A stretch of 14,708 nt of DNA from an uncultured Clostridia bacterium. GTDB taxonomy: Bacteria > Bacillota > Clostridia > TANB77 > CAG-508. Below, one piece after another: positions 7,200 to 14,633 of this stretch. Every line of letters begins with the position of its first letter. Within the stretch, counting starts at the first letter, position 1. A model generated the notes under the pieces. It made no database searches, had not been told where the DNA came from, and saw only the letters and a list, made by a program, of their open reading frames with translations. The translations under genes and the position numbers were made by a program. Location of the stretch: the NCBI GenBank assembly GCA_947624405.1, contig CANQKB010000031.1, positions 1-14,708 on the forward strand, written 5' to 3'.

Positions 7200-7396
7200 A
7201 TACTCTTTTAACTTTTCCTGAACGTAAACATTTTGCACATACTTTTATTCTTTTTGGTTGACCATTTTCCATTACTTTAACACTTTGTAAATTTGGTTTC
7301 CATGTTCTTTTACTTCTTTTACTAACATGAGAACGTGCAATACTTAATTTGTTTCCGTACTGATTGAGTTTTCTCACAAATTGCACACTTTGCCAT
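7198..7396 (-). CDS. rpmB: Ribosomal protein L28, reading frame interrupted by a +1 shift
   Basis: L28 is part of the large ribosomal subunit. The true start is the ATG at 7394-7396, preceded by AAAGGA; it gives MAKCAICEKTQS with the first zinc CxxC. One extra base at about 7360 then shifts the frame, and YGNKLSIARSHVSKRSKRTWKPN continues in the next frame with the second CxxC (VCAKC). Removing that base restores a 65-aa protein with exact family spacing between CEK and GN. The in-frame GTG at 7384-7386 has no proper ribosome binding site and would lose the first zinc pair. A broken rpmB is unlikely in a living cell unless a second copy exists, so I suspect a sequence error. Confidence 0.9.
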
Positions 7397-7440
7397 TTTA
7401 TATCATTCCTTTCTATTGTTTATATAACTGACTATTTTAT

Positions 7441-7469
7441 AGTTTAACATATTTTTTGTAAAATTGCAA
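7441..7469 (-). promoter_or_regulatory. Promoter of rpmB
   Basis: On the minus strand, TTGCAA (7464-7469) and TAAACT (7441-7446) are 17 bp apart, with a TGT extended -10 element. The start of transcription would be about 40 nt before the rpmB ATG. Confidence 0.6.
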
Positions 7470-7528
7470 GTATTTTTCTAAAATTATTTTTATATTATGT
7501 TAACTTAATGTATTTCATACCTAAACTA

Positions 7529-7694
7529 GCTAAGCGTGGAGGAATGTTTTAAAAATCGAAGTGAGTTCGACCTACAAATTTTTTTGCTTGCATAGTTTCA
7601 AATTCGCATTTATCATTTAACAGCCCAAAATAGCTTAAACGCCTTGGAGAACGCAACGACGCATTTTTAAAATCATTTCCTCAGGTAGCTTAGC
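7529..7694. repeat. MITE-like intergenic element with imperfect terminal inverted repeats
   Basis: The left end (7529-7556: GCTAAGC, then GGAGGAA, TG, TTTTAAAAAT) recurs inverted at the right end (7663-7694), with a few single-base differences and a 3-4 base gap. The element is about 166 bp and noncoding. It abuts the stop codon of the MmcQ-EVE gene and lies upstream of the rpmB promoter. Its base composition is richer in GC than the flanks (internal stretches such as GGAGAACGCAACGACGC). It looks like a non-autonomous mobile or dispersed repeat; no transposase is present here. Confidence 0.55.
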
Positions 7695-7703
7695 GAAAAT
7701 CGG

Positions 7704-8738
7704 CTATGAATTGTAACTCTTATTAATTTCCTCACTTAATTTTTTTGTAATTAATCTTGGACCTCTTACCGCTCTTATACCATATTCTTTTAGTTTTTCA
7801 AATGTATAATCAGCCTTATCAAATCTTGCCAATAACTTCAACTTCATTGCCTTTGATATAGAAATATTTTTATCCTTGTATTTATAAGGAATATCTACCT
7901 CTTCTGCTTTACATCTATATAATATAGCTGAATAAGGTGCCGTGACATACAGATACACTAAATCTCCTACTTTTATATTACTAGATTGTTTCCATATAAC
8001 TGTATCCGTATCATTAAAACAATTTATGACATCATAAAATTTAGGATTTGCAGGTATAATCCATTCTTCTGCTTTTTCTGTAAATTTATGACTTTCTTCT
8101 ATATATTGCATAATTTCTTCATCTTTTACAGTATCATCTAATAAAATTGTAATCCAATTTTCTTTATTCATATGATATGCTTTATAAAAACCATTTCTTG
8201 TTAATAATTTTTTGATTTCATCCTGATTTAATTTTATATTTAATACTTCTACTTCTTCGTCTCCCATATCAATTTTATTTTTATTTATATTCATAATAAG
8301 TCCATACCACTTATTATTACTAGGATTTCTAAATATTCCATTTCCAGGAGATGTCTCCCATGCAAATTCTGGTGCATCATTATATTTTTTCATTATCATA
8401 TCCGTTATACGATTAGCTTGTTTTGTAATAAAATAATTGGCTATAGTACACTTATCTCTAATATCTATCAAGAAATTTTCAAACTCTCTACGAATTTTAT
8501 TAACAAATTCTCCCGTTTGATCTTCTATCCTATAATTTGTATATTCTTCATTAACAAATAAATCATAAATCTTACCTTTCACATTTCCATTTTCGTCTAT
8601 TTCAATATAAATGCAAAAAGAATCATCTAATATATTTTTAGATATTACATATTTTTCATCTATTTTTTCAAACCCATAATTTATTAATTTTTCGTATTCT
8701 ATTACACTTTTTTTAAATATATCATTTTCTATATTCAT
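7704..8738 (-). CDS. MmcQ/YjbR-family protein fused to a C-terminal EVE-like domain
   Basis: Three parts can be seen. Residues 1-98 are an acidic alpha/beta N-terminal domain found in the long MmcQ-like proteins (YGFEKIDEKYVISK, then GEFVNKIRREFENFLIDI). Residues 100-220 are the MmcQ/YjbR double-wing fold, with the signatures WYGLIM, LNIKL and YHMNKENWITILLD. Residues 225-340 resemble an EVE/PUA-like domain: WIIPANPKFYD near the start, VIWKQSSNIKVGDLVYLYV, then SAILYRCKAEEVDIPY and a closing RGPRLI. EVE domains in other proteins read modified bases in nucleic acid; MmcQ proteins are called DNA-binding, but their role is unclear. The function here is unknown. The ATG has a weak, distant AAAGGA. 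The gene ends 9 bp from the inverted-repeat element. Confidence 0.8.
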   Translation of the reverse strand: MNIENDIFKKSVIEYEKLINYGFEKIDEKYVISKNILDDSFCIYIEIDENGNVKGKIYDLFVNEEYTNYRIEDQTGEFVNKIRREFENFLIDIRDKCTIANYFITKQANRITDMIMKKYNDAPEFAWETSPGNGIFRNPSNNKWYGLIMNINKNKIDMGDEEVEVLNIKLNQDEIKKLLTRNGFYKAYHMNKENWITILLDDTVKDEEIMQYIEESHKFTEKAEEWIIPANPKFYDVINCFNDTDTVIWKQSSNIKVGDLVYLYVTAPYSAILYRCKAEEVDIPYKYKDKNISISKAMKLKLLARFDKADYTFEKLKEYGIRAVRGPRLITKKLSEEINKSYNS

Positions 8739-8792
8739 TATTTTAATTTTTTCCTTTAACCTTTCTCAAGTAAATACTATTTTTAATTGATA

Positions 8793-8832
8793 TATTATAA
8801 AAGCAAGAAAAATTTTTCTTGCTTTTATAATA
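8793..8832. terminator. 40-bp perfect palindrome, two-way terminator
   Basis: The two 20-bp halves (8793-8812, 8813-8832) are fully complementary, with the stem core AAGCAAGAAAAA / TTTTTCTTGCTT. It begins one base past the flavin reductase stop codon. It is the obvious terminator of that gene and separates it from the MmcQ-EVE gene. Confidence 0.75.
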
Positions 8833-8833
8833 A

Positions 8834-9403
8834 TTATTGTTTTTTTAGTTTCATTCCATCTTTAAATGCATTTCCAACTCTTTCTGTAACTTTATAATAT
8901 CCATGTGTATATGGATCAAAAGCTATTGCATCAACTAAAGAAATATCAACATTTTCTCCATTCATTACGCTTTCATCAGCAGTTACATTTACAACCTTTC
9001 CTATAACTCCACAGCCATATTTCCCATCTTGATATTCGACAAATTCACATTCCATGCAAATTGGAAATTCATTTATAATTGGTGCATCTACATTTTCTGA
9101 TTTTGTAGCATTTAATTTACTATTTTCAAATTTATTTAAAGTATTATTTCCTGATGCAATGCCAAAATAATCAGCCTCTACTACATGCTTACTATCTGCT
9201 ATACTAACTGTAAAAGCCTTTCTTTCTTTAATATTTTTTACTGTTTTATGAGTTTCCGTCAAATTAAGTATTACATAATCTCTATCTAACATCGTTCCCC
9301 ATGCAGCATTCATTACGTCAACAGTTCCATCTTCATTATATGTCGAAATCATTAACACTGGCATTGGAAATATTGCCTCAGTAGTTTTAATCTTTTTTCT
9401 CAT
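8834..9403 (-). CDS. Flavin reductase-like FMN-binding protein (flavoredoxin type)
   Basis: This is a split-barrel FMN protein of the flavin reductase / flavoredoxin family, likely a cytoplasmic electron carrier or NAD(P)H-flavin oxidoreductase. Family features are the N-terminal PMPVLMISTYNEDGTVDVMNAAWG, the NLTETHKTVKNIKE flavin-binding stretch, FTVSIAD and the C-terminal DAIAFDP. I start at the ATG 9401-9403: it has a perfect GAGGAGG six bases upstream. The ATG five codons earlier contains that ribosome binding site inside its own reading frame. The resulting length, 189 aa, is normal. The partner and substrate cannot be told from context. A promoter lies directly upstream. Confidence 0.88.
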   Translation of the reverse strand: MRKKIKTTEAIFPMPVLMISTYNEDGTVDVMNAAWGTMLDRDYVILNLTETHKTVKNIKERKAFTVSIADSKHVVEADYFGIASGNNTLNKFENSKLNATKSENVDAPIINEFPICMECEFVEYQDGKYGCGVIGKVVNVTADESVMNGENVDISLVDAIAFDPYTHGYYKVTERVGNAFKDGMKLKKQ

Positions 9404-9428
9404 AGTAAACCTCCTCATTTTTTTGTTT

Positions 9429-9457
9429 AGTATATCACAAAAAATATATTTTTACAA
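9429..9457 (-). promoter_or_regulatory. Promoter of the flavin reductase gene
   Basis: On the minus strand, TTGTAA (9452-9457) and TATACT (9429-9434) are 17 bp apart, with a TG extended -10. Its presence suggests this gene is transcribed separately from the MATE gene upstream. Confidence 0.6.
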
Positions 9458-9471
9458 TTACAATTTAACTT

Positions 9472-10872
9472 TTATACAATATTATATTTCTTGTTTTCAA
9501 TAATTTCTATTTTTTCCTTATATGATTTTTTTAATATAAAAACTGAAATTATTGCTGTAATTATTTCTGCTATTGGAAAAGTCCACCATATCAAATAATT
9601 TACGTCATTTAACAATGTAAATACATAAGCTACTGGAAATACGAATATTACTAATCTTAATAAAGAAATTATAAGTGGTCTTATTGCATATCCTATAGAT
9701 TGCAATATTCCTTGAATTGCAATAGAAAATCCCATAAATATATATCCAATACTTGCTATTCTTAATGCTATCGTACAAATATCTATTATTTCTCTTGTTG
9801 TTCCTCCTGTTAATCCAAATAAACTTGATATTGGATTTGCAAATATTTCAAAAATTAAAGACAAAATAAATGTAACAATTAAAACATCTACTATTCCACA
9901 TTTTATTGCAGTATTTATTCTATCTTTATTTTTCATTCCATAATTAAAAGATAATATAGATATTATTGTATTTGATAGTCCAAATGCTGAAAATAATGCA
10001 ATTTGTTGTATTTTATAATAAATTCCAAATGCACCAACTAAAATACTAGGTTCTGTATTTGCATTCCCTAGTATAGCATTCATTCCTGCCATCATTACTG
10101 ATAATAAAGCTTGCATTATTGCTGCTGAAATACCAATATTATAAATTGCTTTTATAAGTTCAAAATTTGGTTTAATAAATTTTATGTTTCCATTTATTTC
10201 TTTATTTAATAAATAATGAAAAATCATTGCCATTCCTAAAGAAACAAATTGTCCTACAACAGTTGCCCATGCTGCACCTGCTACACCCATTTTACATGGA
10301 TAAATAAAAATATAATCTAAAACAATATTTGTAACTGCACCTGATATTTGTGATATTGTAGAAAGCATAGTTTTTCCTGTAGATTGCAAGAATCTCTCAT
10401 AAACAGTAAACCCTATTGCTCCAAGAGAAAAACATGTACAAATTTTTAAATATATTGTTCCCAGATTTATAACTTCTTCATTCTTTCCTGCAAAAGCCGA
10501 AATAAACCATCTTGCACCAAATATACCAAAAATTAAAAAAACTAAATAAATGCAAATACTTAAAAATATCCCATTTCCTGCAACTCTATTTACTTTATCA
10601 TAGTTTTTTTCTCCTAAACTTTTTGATAATAACGCATTCAGCCCAACTCCTGTACCTACCCCTACAGCTATAATTAATATTTGTATAGGAAAAGCAAGAG
10701 TTAAAGCTTGGTTTGCTATTATTCCTTGTTCGCCCATATTTGTTACAAATATACTATCAACAACATTATATAATGCTTGTAATACCATTGATATTATCAT
10801 TGGTAACCCCATTTCCCAAAATAGCTTATTTATTGGGCTATTTGCCATTTTGTTTTTTTGTTCTGTAATCAT
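9472..10872 (-). CDS. MATE-family multidrug/cation antiporter
   Basis: This inner-membrane exporter uses an ion gradient to remove drugs or metabolites. The 466-aa chain has about twelve hydrophobic segments in two homologous bundles. The MATE signatures are near the start (LFWEMGLPMIISMVLQALYNVVDSIFV and VGVGTGVGLNALLSKSLGEKN) and in the second half (ALFSAFGLSNTIISILSFNYG). The ATG follows GGGAGG by 5 nt. The leader upstream carries a strong terminator hairpin and a small ORF, so expression may depend on readthrough. The drug specificity cannot be predicted. Confidence 0.93.
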   Translation of the reverse strand: MITEQKNKMANSPINKLFWEMGLPMIISMVLQALYNVVDSIFVTNMGEQGIIANQALTLAFPIQILIIAVGVGTGVGLNALLSKSLGEKNYDKVNRVAGNGIFLSICIYLVFLIFGIFGARWFISAFAGKNEEVINLGTIYLKICTCFSLGAIGFTVYERFLQSTGKTMLSTISQISGAVTNIVLDYIFIYPCKMGVAGAAWATVVGQFVSLGMAMIFHYLLNKEINGNIKFIKPNFELIKAIYNIGISAAIMQALLSVMMAGMNAILGNANTEPSILVGAFGIYYKIQQIALFSAFGLSNTIISILSFNYGMKNKDRINTAIKCGIVDVLIVTFILSLIFEIFANPISSLFGLTGGTTREIIDICTIALRIASIGYIFMGFSIAIQGILQSIGYAIRPLIISLLRLVIFVFPVAYVFTLLNDVNYLIWWTFPIAEIITAIISVFILKKSYKEKIEIIENKKYNIV

Positions 10873-10892
10873 TTTTACCTCCCTTTTAGCAC

Positions 10893-10948
10893 AAAAAAAG
10901 CATGTAATCTTTAAAAGCTGGAATTACGCCTTTAAAAGACTACACGCT
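10893..10948 (-). terminator. Terminator/attenuator hairpin in the MATE leader
   Basis: On the minus strand, the arms 10930-10948 and 10899-10917 pair over 19 positions with one mismatch and two G-U pairs, around a 12-nt loop. Seven T residues follow. It ends only about 20 nt before the MATE start codon, just in front of its ribosome binding site, so any transcript from the upstream promoter must read through it to reach the pump gene. Confidence 0.85.
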
Positions 10949-10992
10949 AATTTTTCATTTTTACATATATTATTTTAACACAAAAAAAATTT

Positions 10993-11082
10993 TTATGTAA
11001 GAGTTTTTTTACTTTTTTCTTTTCTATCTTTAACAATTTTGTATAATATATTTAGTTCTAAAATTGTAGGTAAAAATCCCAT
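10993..11082 (-). CDS. 29-aa leader ORF upstream of the MATE gene
   Basis: The frame starts with MGFLPTILELNILYKIVKD and ends in a Lys/Arg/Glu-rich tail: a hydrophobic first half and a charged second half. The ribosome binding site GAAAGAGG (11089-11096) is 6 nt before the ATG, and a good promoter lies just upstream (11104-11131). The stop codon is about 45 nt before the terminator hairpin. It may be a leader peptide whose translation controls readthrough into the pump gene, as in known ribosome-mediated attenuation of antibiotic-resistance pumps. An independent small protein is the alternative. I do not recognise a family. Confidence 0.5.
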   Translation of the reverse strand: MGFLPTILELNILYKIVKDRKEKSKKTLT

Positions 11083-11103
11083 TAAAAACCTCTTTCAATA
11101 ATT

Positions 11104-11131
11104 ATTATACAATAAATTAAGGGACTATCAA
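11104..11131 (-). promoter_or_regulatory. Promoter of the leader ORF and MATE transcript
   Basis: On the minus strand, TTGATA (11126-11131) and TATAAT (11104-11109) are 16 bp apart. The -35 box lies inside the terminator hairpin of the gene upstream. No second convincing promoter is seen between here and the MATE start. Confidence 0.65.
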
Positions 11132-11138
11132 AGCCCCT
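11120..11138 (-). terminator. Short hairpin after the bile salt hydrolase gene
   Basis: AGGG-A-CT (11120-11126) pairs with AG-C-CCCT (11132-11138), with one internal mismatch and a 5-nt loop. It lies 25 bp past the stop codon. The T run after it on the minus strand is poor (TAATTTATT), so it is a weak terminator. Confidence 0.5.
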
Positions 11139-11162
11139 CTATATCTTTTTTATGGATTTTTA

Positions 11163-12137
11163 TTAATTTTGCATACATATTCTTTGTCCTTTAATTAAGT
11201 CATAATTTATCAATTGATTACCTTCTAAATTTTCTTTATACATATCAACTCCTGTAATCTGGCTGTTTTCATATGTTGTATAATAATATATACCTTTATC
11301 CATATTACAACAAGAACTGTAAATAGTTATTTCATATTTTTCATCACCCATATGCACACATCCTCTTTGTTGATAGACAGAACCTAATATATGAAAAAAC
11401 TGACTTATACTTTCTTCTTCCGAATCTCCTGATTTTGAATTCATTTTTGTAAAAGTTGCTTTTACAAATCTTGAAGCTGATGATAAGTCTCCTGGTAATC
11501 CCATAGCTCCCATTCCTCTACTATATGCATTTAAATTCAATTGTGATGAAAAATTATTTTGTGGAGGTTCTATTGACAAATTCATATAATTATTTAAATT
11601 AAACATATGAATATCAAAAGTAGGATTATTAGTTAAAACCCCAACAGGATTATCGTACACTTTTAAACTATCTTTAACACTTTCAACTGTTATTGACTCA
11701 TTCTTGTCAGCAATTATCCAATGTAATGGTGAAGCTGGTAACTCTTCACTGAAATTAATTTTAGCAATATTTATATTTTTCAATAATTCTTTTACTTGAG
11801 TAATATTTTCACATTTGGATAAAACATAAGGTATAAATTCGAAAGGTGCTATATTATCCTTTTCATTTTCTATTTCTTTATAATCCGCATTTCCTGGGAA
11901 GTTTAACCCTGCCATTCCCAATCCTTTTTCATTTATTGCATCATAATAAAGTGGATAATCATTTGCAACATACGCCATTCCTATAATAGCATAATGATTT
12001 CTTATATTTCCTACTTTTTTAAATTTAAATTCATAATTTCTAGGAGTTATTGTAATAGTTTCTTTATATGAATATTCTAAGTCTAAATTTCTCCCAAAAT
12101 AATGATTTTTTGTATTATATGTTACTGCTGTACACAT
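11163..12137 (-). CDS. bsh: Choloylglycine (bile salt) hydrolase / penicillin V acylase family
   Basis: This is an Ntn-hydrolase that cleaves amide bonds, typically deconjugating glycine- or taurine-linked bile salts in gut bacteria. It closely follows the Clostridium perfringens enzyme in layout. I start at the second ATG (12135-12137): it makes the catalytic Cys residue 2, exposed after Met removal, and it lies 8 nt from AGGAG; the ATG two codons earlier is only 2 nt from it. The active-site set is visible: C2, R16, D19, N79 (AGLNFP), N170 (GVLTN) and R223 (SASRF). The length is 324 aa, with no signal peptide. It is 26 bp downstream of the GTPase gene and probably cotranscribed with it. Penicillin V acylase activity cannot be excluded. 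Confidence 0.92.
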   Translation of the reverse strand: MCTAVTYNTKNHYFGRNLDLEYSYKETITITPRNYEFKFKKVGNIRNHYAIIGMAYVANDYPLYYDAINEKGLGMAGLNFPGNADYKEIENEKDNIAPFEFIPYVLSKCENITQVKELLKNINIAKINFSEELPASPLHWIIADKNESITVESVKDSLKVYDNPVGVLTNNPTFDIHMFNLNNYMNLSIEPPQNNFSSQLNLNAYSRGMGAMGLPGDLSSASRFVKATFTKMNSKSGDSEEESISQFFHILGSVYQQRGCVHMGDEKYEITIYSSCCNMDKGIYYYTTYENSQITGVDMYKENLEGNQLINYDLIKGQRICMQN

Positions 12138-12163
12138 TTTCATCTCTCCTTTATTCTAAAAAA

Positions 12164-13315
12164 CTACTTTTTATTTCTTGTTCTTTTTATTTCTTCAAGC
12201 ACTTCTTTTGATTTTTTATTATTCATTTTATTAGCATTTTTTTCAAAATAATTGATTGTAGCACTAACAATTGGATTTTCCTTTATATTATTACTTACAA
12301 TGTCAACTATTTCGTTAACTTGTGAAACATCGATTTTCCCATTATAAATCAATTCTGAAACAACAACAACGGCTTCTCCAAGTGCTAACACTATTGCTCC
12401 TGCAACAACTCCATTTGCAACTGCTCCTGCTCCCGGAATTGCTTTTAATATTGTCTTAGCAACAATAGTAAGAGCTGTAGAGCCAACTATTGAATTAACT
12501 AATTCTAATGAATAATCAACTCCATAAATTTTAAAAATGATTTTGGTAAGTCCTGTTTCAAGTGGTATAAGAAATGTAGCATCTGGGAAAGGTATTGGTA
12601 CTGCCCCAATTGCTCCTGCAGATGCCGTTGCACCTGCAATTACTTCGTTTGCAGTAAATCTTTTTTGATTTAAAATCATTCTATCTCTATTTTCCTTATT
12701 TATATCTTTAGCTTCTTCAAAACAATCTAAAGTTTTCACACAAAGGTCTTCAATTCCTTTAGGTTCTACTTTAACTTCTTCATTTATAACATACTCTTCT
12801 GCGACTACTGGAATAATATTTACTAAATTAATATCTTTTACTTTTTCAAAAGCTTGCTTAATCGCCTCAATATTATTACGTGTATCAACATCTGAATATG
12901 ACTTAGTAATAACAGCAAATACAGGAATCTTTTTCCATTGATTAGTAGCTTTATTCATTAATTTAATATTATGTTCAAAAGTTCGCCCTGAAGTCCCTTC
13001 AATACAATACCAAATAACATCTATACCTATTTCTTCGTCCGCTACATTTTCTTTTTTACTTTTGTTTACTTGCTCTTTAGTATATTTTTTTATTTGTTTA
13101 ATAGTTTTCCATTGTTCAAAAATATTGTACTCAAATCCTTTTGTATCAATACATCTAATAGGCCAAATGGTTGATTCATAAACATCAATTTTTTTGGTAA
13201 CTCCTTCTCCAATACCTGTCAGTACTTCAACGCCAGAAATTGCTTTTATAAGTGTACTTTTTCCAGCTCCTGAACTTCCAATTACTAATACATTTAATTT
13301 TTGATTTTCGGCCAT
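12164..13315 (-). CDS. Era-like GTPase with a C-terminal DUF697 membrane domain
   Basis: The N-terminal G domain has the P-loop GSSGAGKST (13-21), a switch Thr40, DTKG (57-60) and a G4 region TKSYSD (137-142) in which the usual Asp of TKxD is replaced. After a basic linker, residues 215-345 form a DUF697-type domain of hydrophobic, Gly/Ala-rich helices (VPIPFPDATFLIPLE, the KIYGVDYSLE helix, then GAVANGVVAGAIVLALGEA). The tail is Lys-rich. Such proteins probably act at the membrane, but their substrate is unknown. The ATG follows GGGAGG by 6 nt. The gene has its own promoter and leads directly into the bile salt hydrolase gene. Confidence 0.85.
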   Translation of the reverse strand: MAENQKLNVLVIGSSGAGKSTLIKAISGVEVLTGIGEGVTKKIDVYESTIWPIRCIDTKGFEYNIFEQWKTIKQIKKYTKEQVNKSKKENVADEEIGIDVIWYCIEGTSGRTFEHNIKLMNKATNQWKKIPVFAVITKSYSDVDTRNNIEAIKQAFEKVKDINLVNIIPVVAEEYVINEEVKVEPKGIEDLCVKTLDCFEEAKDINKENRDRMILNQKRFTANEVIAGATASAGAIGAVPIPFPDATFLIPLETGLTKIIFKIYGVDYSLELVNSIVGSTALTIVAKTILKAIPGAGAVANGVVAGAIVLALGEAVVVVSELIYNGKIDVSQVNEIVDIVSNNIKENPIVSATINYFEKNANKMNNKKSKEVLEEIKRTRNKK

Positions 13316-13366
13316 AATTTTCCTCCCTTTTTACTCTTATTGTTTATACTAATAAAATACTTTGTT

Positions 13367-13395
13367 ATTATATATTAAAATGTCAAAACATGCAA
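13367..13395 (-). promoter_or_regulatory. Promoter of the GTPase-hydrolase unit
   Basis: On the minus strand, TTGCAT (13390-13395) and TATAAT (13367-13372) are 17 bp apart, the same boxes and spacing as the promoter at 348-376. A TTGACA hexamer between them is only 8 bp from TATAAT and cannot pair with it. Confidence 0.6.
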
Positions 13396-13450
13396 TATTT
13401 ACAAAGACTATACAATGGAAAAATCTTAGAAATATATCTATAATGGATAA

Positions 13451-13479
13451 TTGACTTTATTAGACTTTTATGTTAATAT
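13451..13479 (+). promoter_or_regulatory. Promoter of the HAD phosphatase gene
   Basis: TTGACT (13451-13456) and TAATAT (13474-13479) are 17 bp apart, with a TGT extended -10 element. It is divergent from the GTPase promoter within the 261-bp intergenic region; I see no other structure there. Confidence 0.5.
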
Positions 13480-13576
13480 TAATTTGAATTTTTTAATATG
13501 AAATAATGCAAAAGTTTGTGATTTAGAATTGTAAAATTATTTTAATTATAAATATTAAAATAGGAGGAATATCAAA

Positions 13577-14329
13577 ATGAGGGTATTATATGTTTCTGAT
13601 TTAGATGGAACTTTACTTAATTTAAATCAAGGACTTAATTTATCAACTATAGAAAAATTGAATAAACTTATTGATGAAGGAATTAATTTTACAATTTCAA
13701 CAGGTAGAGGAGATTCAGCTAAAAATATTGTGAATGATATTAATTTTAAGCTTCCTATTATGATATTAAATGGTTCTCTAAATTATGATTTTACGAAAAA
13801 GGAATATGAAAATTTAAAATTAATACCAAATAAAAAAGTAGTAGAAATTGAACAAAAATTGAAAGATTTTGATTTAAAAAAATTAGAAGTTCAAACAATT
13901 GAAAAAAATGAATTAAATAGATTTTCGGTAAAAGAATGGAATAAAAAAACTGATGTATTAGCAATGAACATTCTTTTCCCAGAGGAAAAAAGAACAGAAC
14001 TTTCTATGATTCTAAGTAAAATTGAAGGAATAAACTTTTTTATTCATAAAAAAGTTTATACTGTTGGAGAATGTTATTGTGATATTGTTAAAGATAATGT
14101 ATCAAAGGCAAGTAGATTAAAGGATTTTAAAGAATATTATGGATTTGATAAAGTAATAGCTTTTGGAGATAGTGAAAATGATTTGCCACTTGCAGATATT
14201 GCTGATGAATTTTATGCTGTGGAAAATGCAGTTAATATAGTTAAACAAAGAGCAACAGGTATTATAGGGAGCTGTTTCGATGATGGTGTGGTAAATTTTA
14301 TTGAAAAAGATAGCAGGAAAAGTTCATAA
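13577..14329 (+). CDS. Cof-type HAD-superfamily phosphatase
   Basis: This is a cytoplasmic Mg-dependent phosphatase, likely acting on sugar phosphates, flavin or pyridoxal phosphate; the substrate is unknown. Motif I is D8-x-D10-G-T (SDLDGT), motif II is T42 in STGRG, the motif III Lys is K177 (KASRL), and motif IV is GDSEND (197-202, D198 and D202). The C2-type cap lies between motifs II and III, roughly residues 80-175. At 250 aa it is slightly shorter than the usual 265-290. The ribosome binding site TAGGAGG (13561-13567) lies 9 nt before the ATG. It stands alone on the plus strand. Confidence 0.93.
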   Translation: MRVLYVSDLDGTLLNLNQGLNLSTIEKLNKLIDEGINFTISTGRGDSAKNIVNDINFKLPIMILNGSLNYDFTKKEYENLKLIPNKKVVEIEQKLKDFDLKKLEVQTIEKNELNRFSVKEWNKKTDVLAMNILFPEEKRTELSMILSKIEGINFFIHKKVYTVGECYCDIVKDNVSKASRLKDFKEYYGFDKVIAFGDSENDLPLADIADEFYAVENAVNIVKQRATGIIGSCFDDGVVNFIEKDSRKSS

Positions 14330-14633
14330 AATTTTATCCAAATTTTACTGGCATTAATAAAGTGTAAATTATTAATTAACTATTAGTATTTAGTTTGCAC
14401 AATTAAATAGACATGCGAAAGTTCATATTTTTTCATCTAAGCTATGCAAAAAAATTAAGATTAGTACTTGCAATTCATGTATAAAAGTAAGTTTGAAGGA
14501 ATTAAATAATTGCTATAATATTTTGTTCGTTACTTTTTCACTTGACGAAAACAAAAAATTTTAGTTTTTTGAGCTAAATGCTTGACATTTTCAATAGAAT
14601 TATAGTATAATAAATTTTGTCAGTTCAATATAT
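14330..14633. other. Intergenic stretch before tRNA-Leu
   Basis: No gene of credible length or ribosome binding site is seen. A TGC-extended TATAAT (14514-14519) could start a short plus-strand transcript, and an A/T-only hairpin (14551-14571) follows, but neither is convincing. I see no clear terminator for the HAD gene. Confidence 0.5.
14582..14611 (+). promoter_or_regulatory. Promoter of tRNA-Leu
   Basis: A consensus -35 TTGACA (14582-14587) and a consensus -10 TATAAT (14606-14611) are 18 bp apart, about 22 bp before the tRNA. It is the strongest promoter in the window by sequence, as is normal for tRNA genes. Confidence 0.85.

Noticed and set aside
10949..10992. Possible riboswitch aptamer in front of the MATE terminator.
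   Set aside because: The stretch is low-complexity A/T with no paired helices or known aptamer core; a peptide-based mechanism fits better.
14551..14571. Terminator for the HAD gene (CAAAAA / TTTTTG hairpin).
   Set aside because: It is more than 200 bp past the stop codon and the stem is almost entirely A-T pairs.
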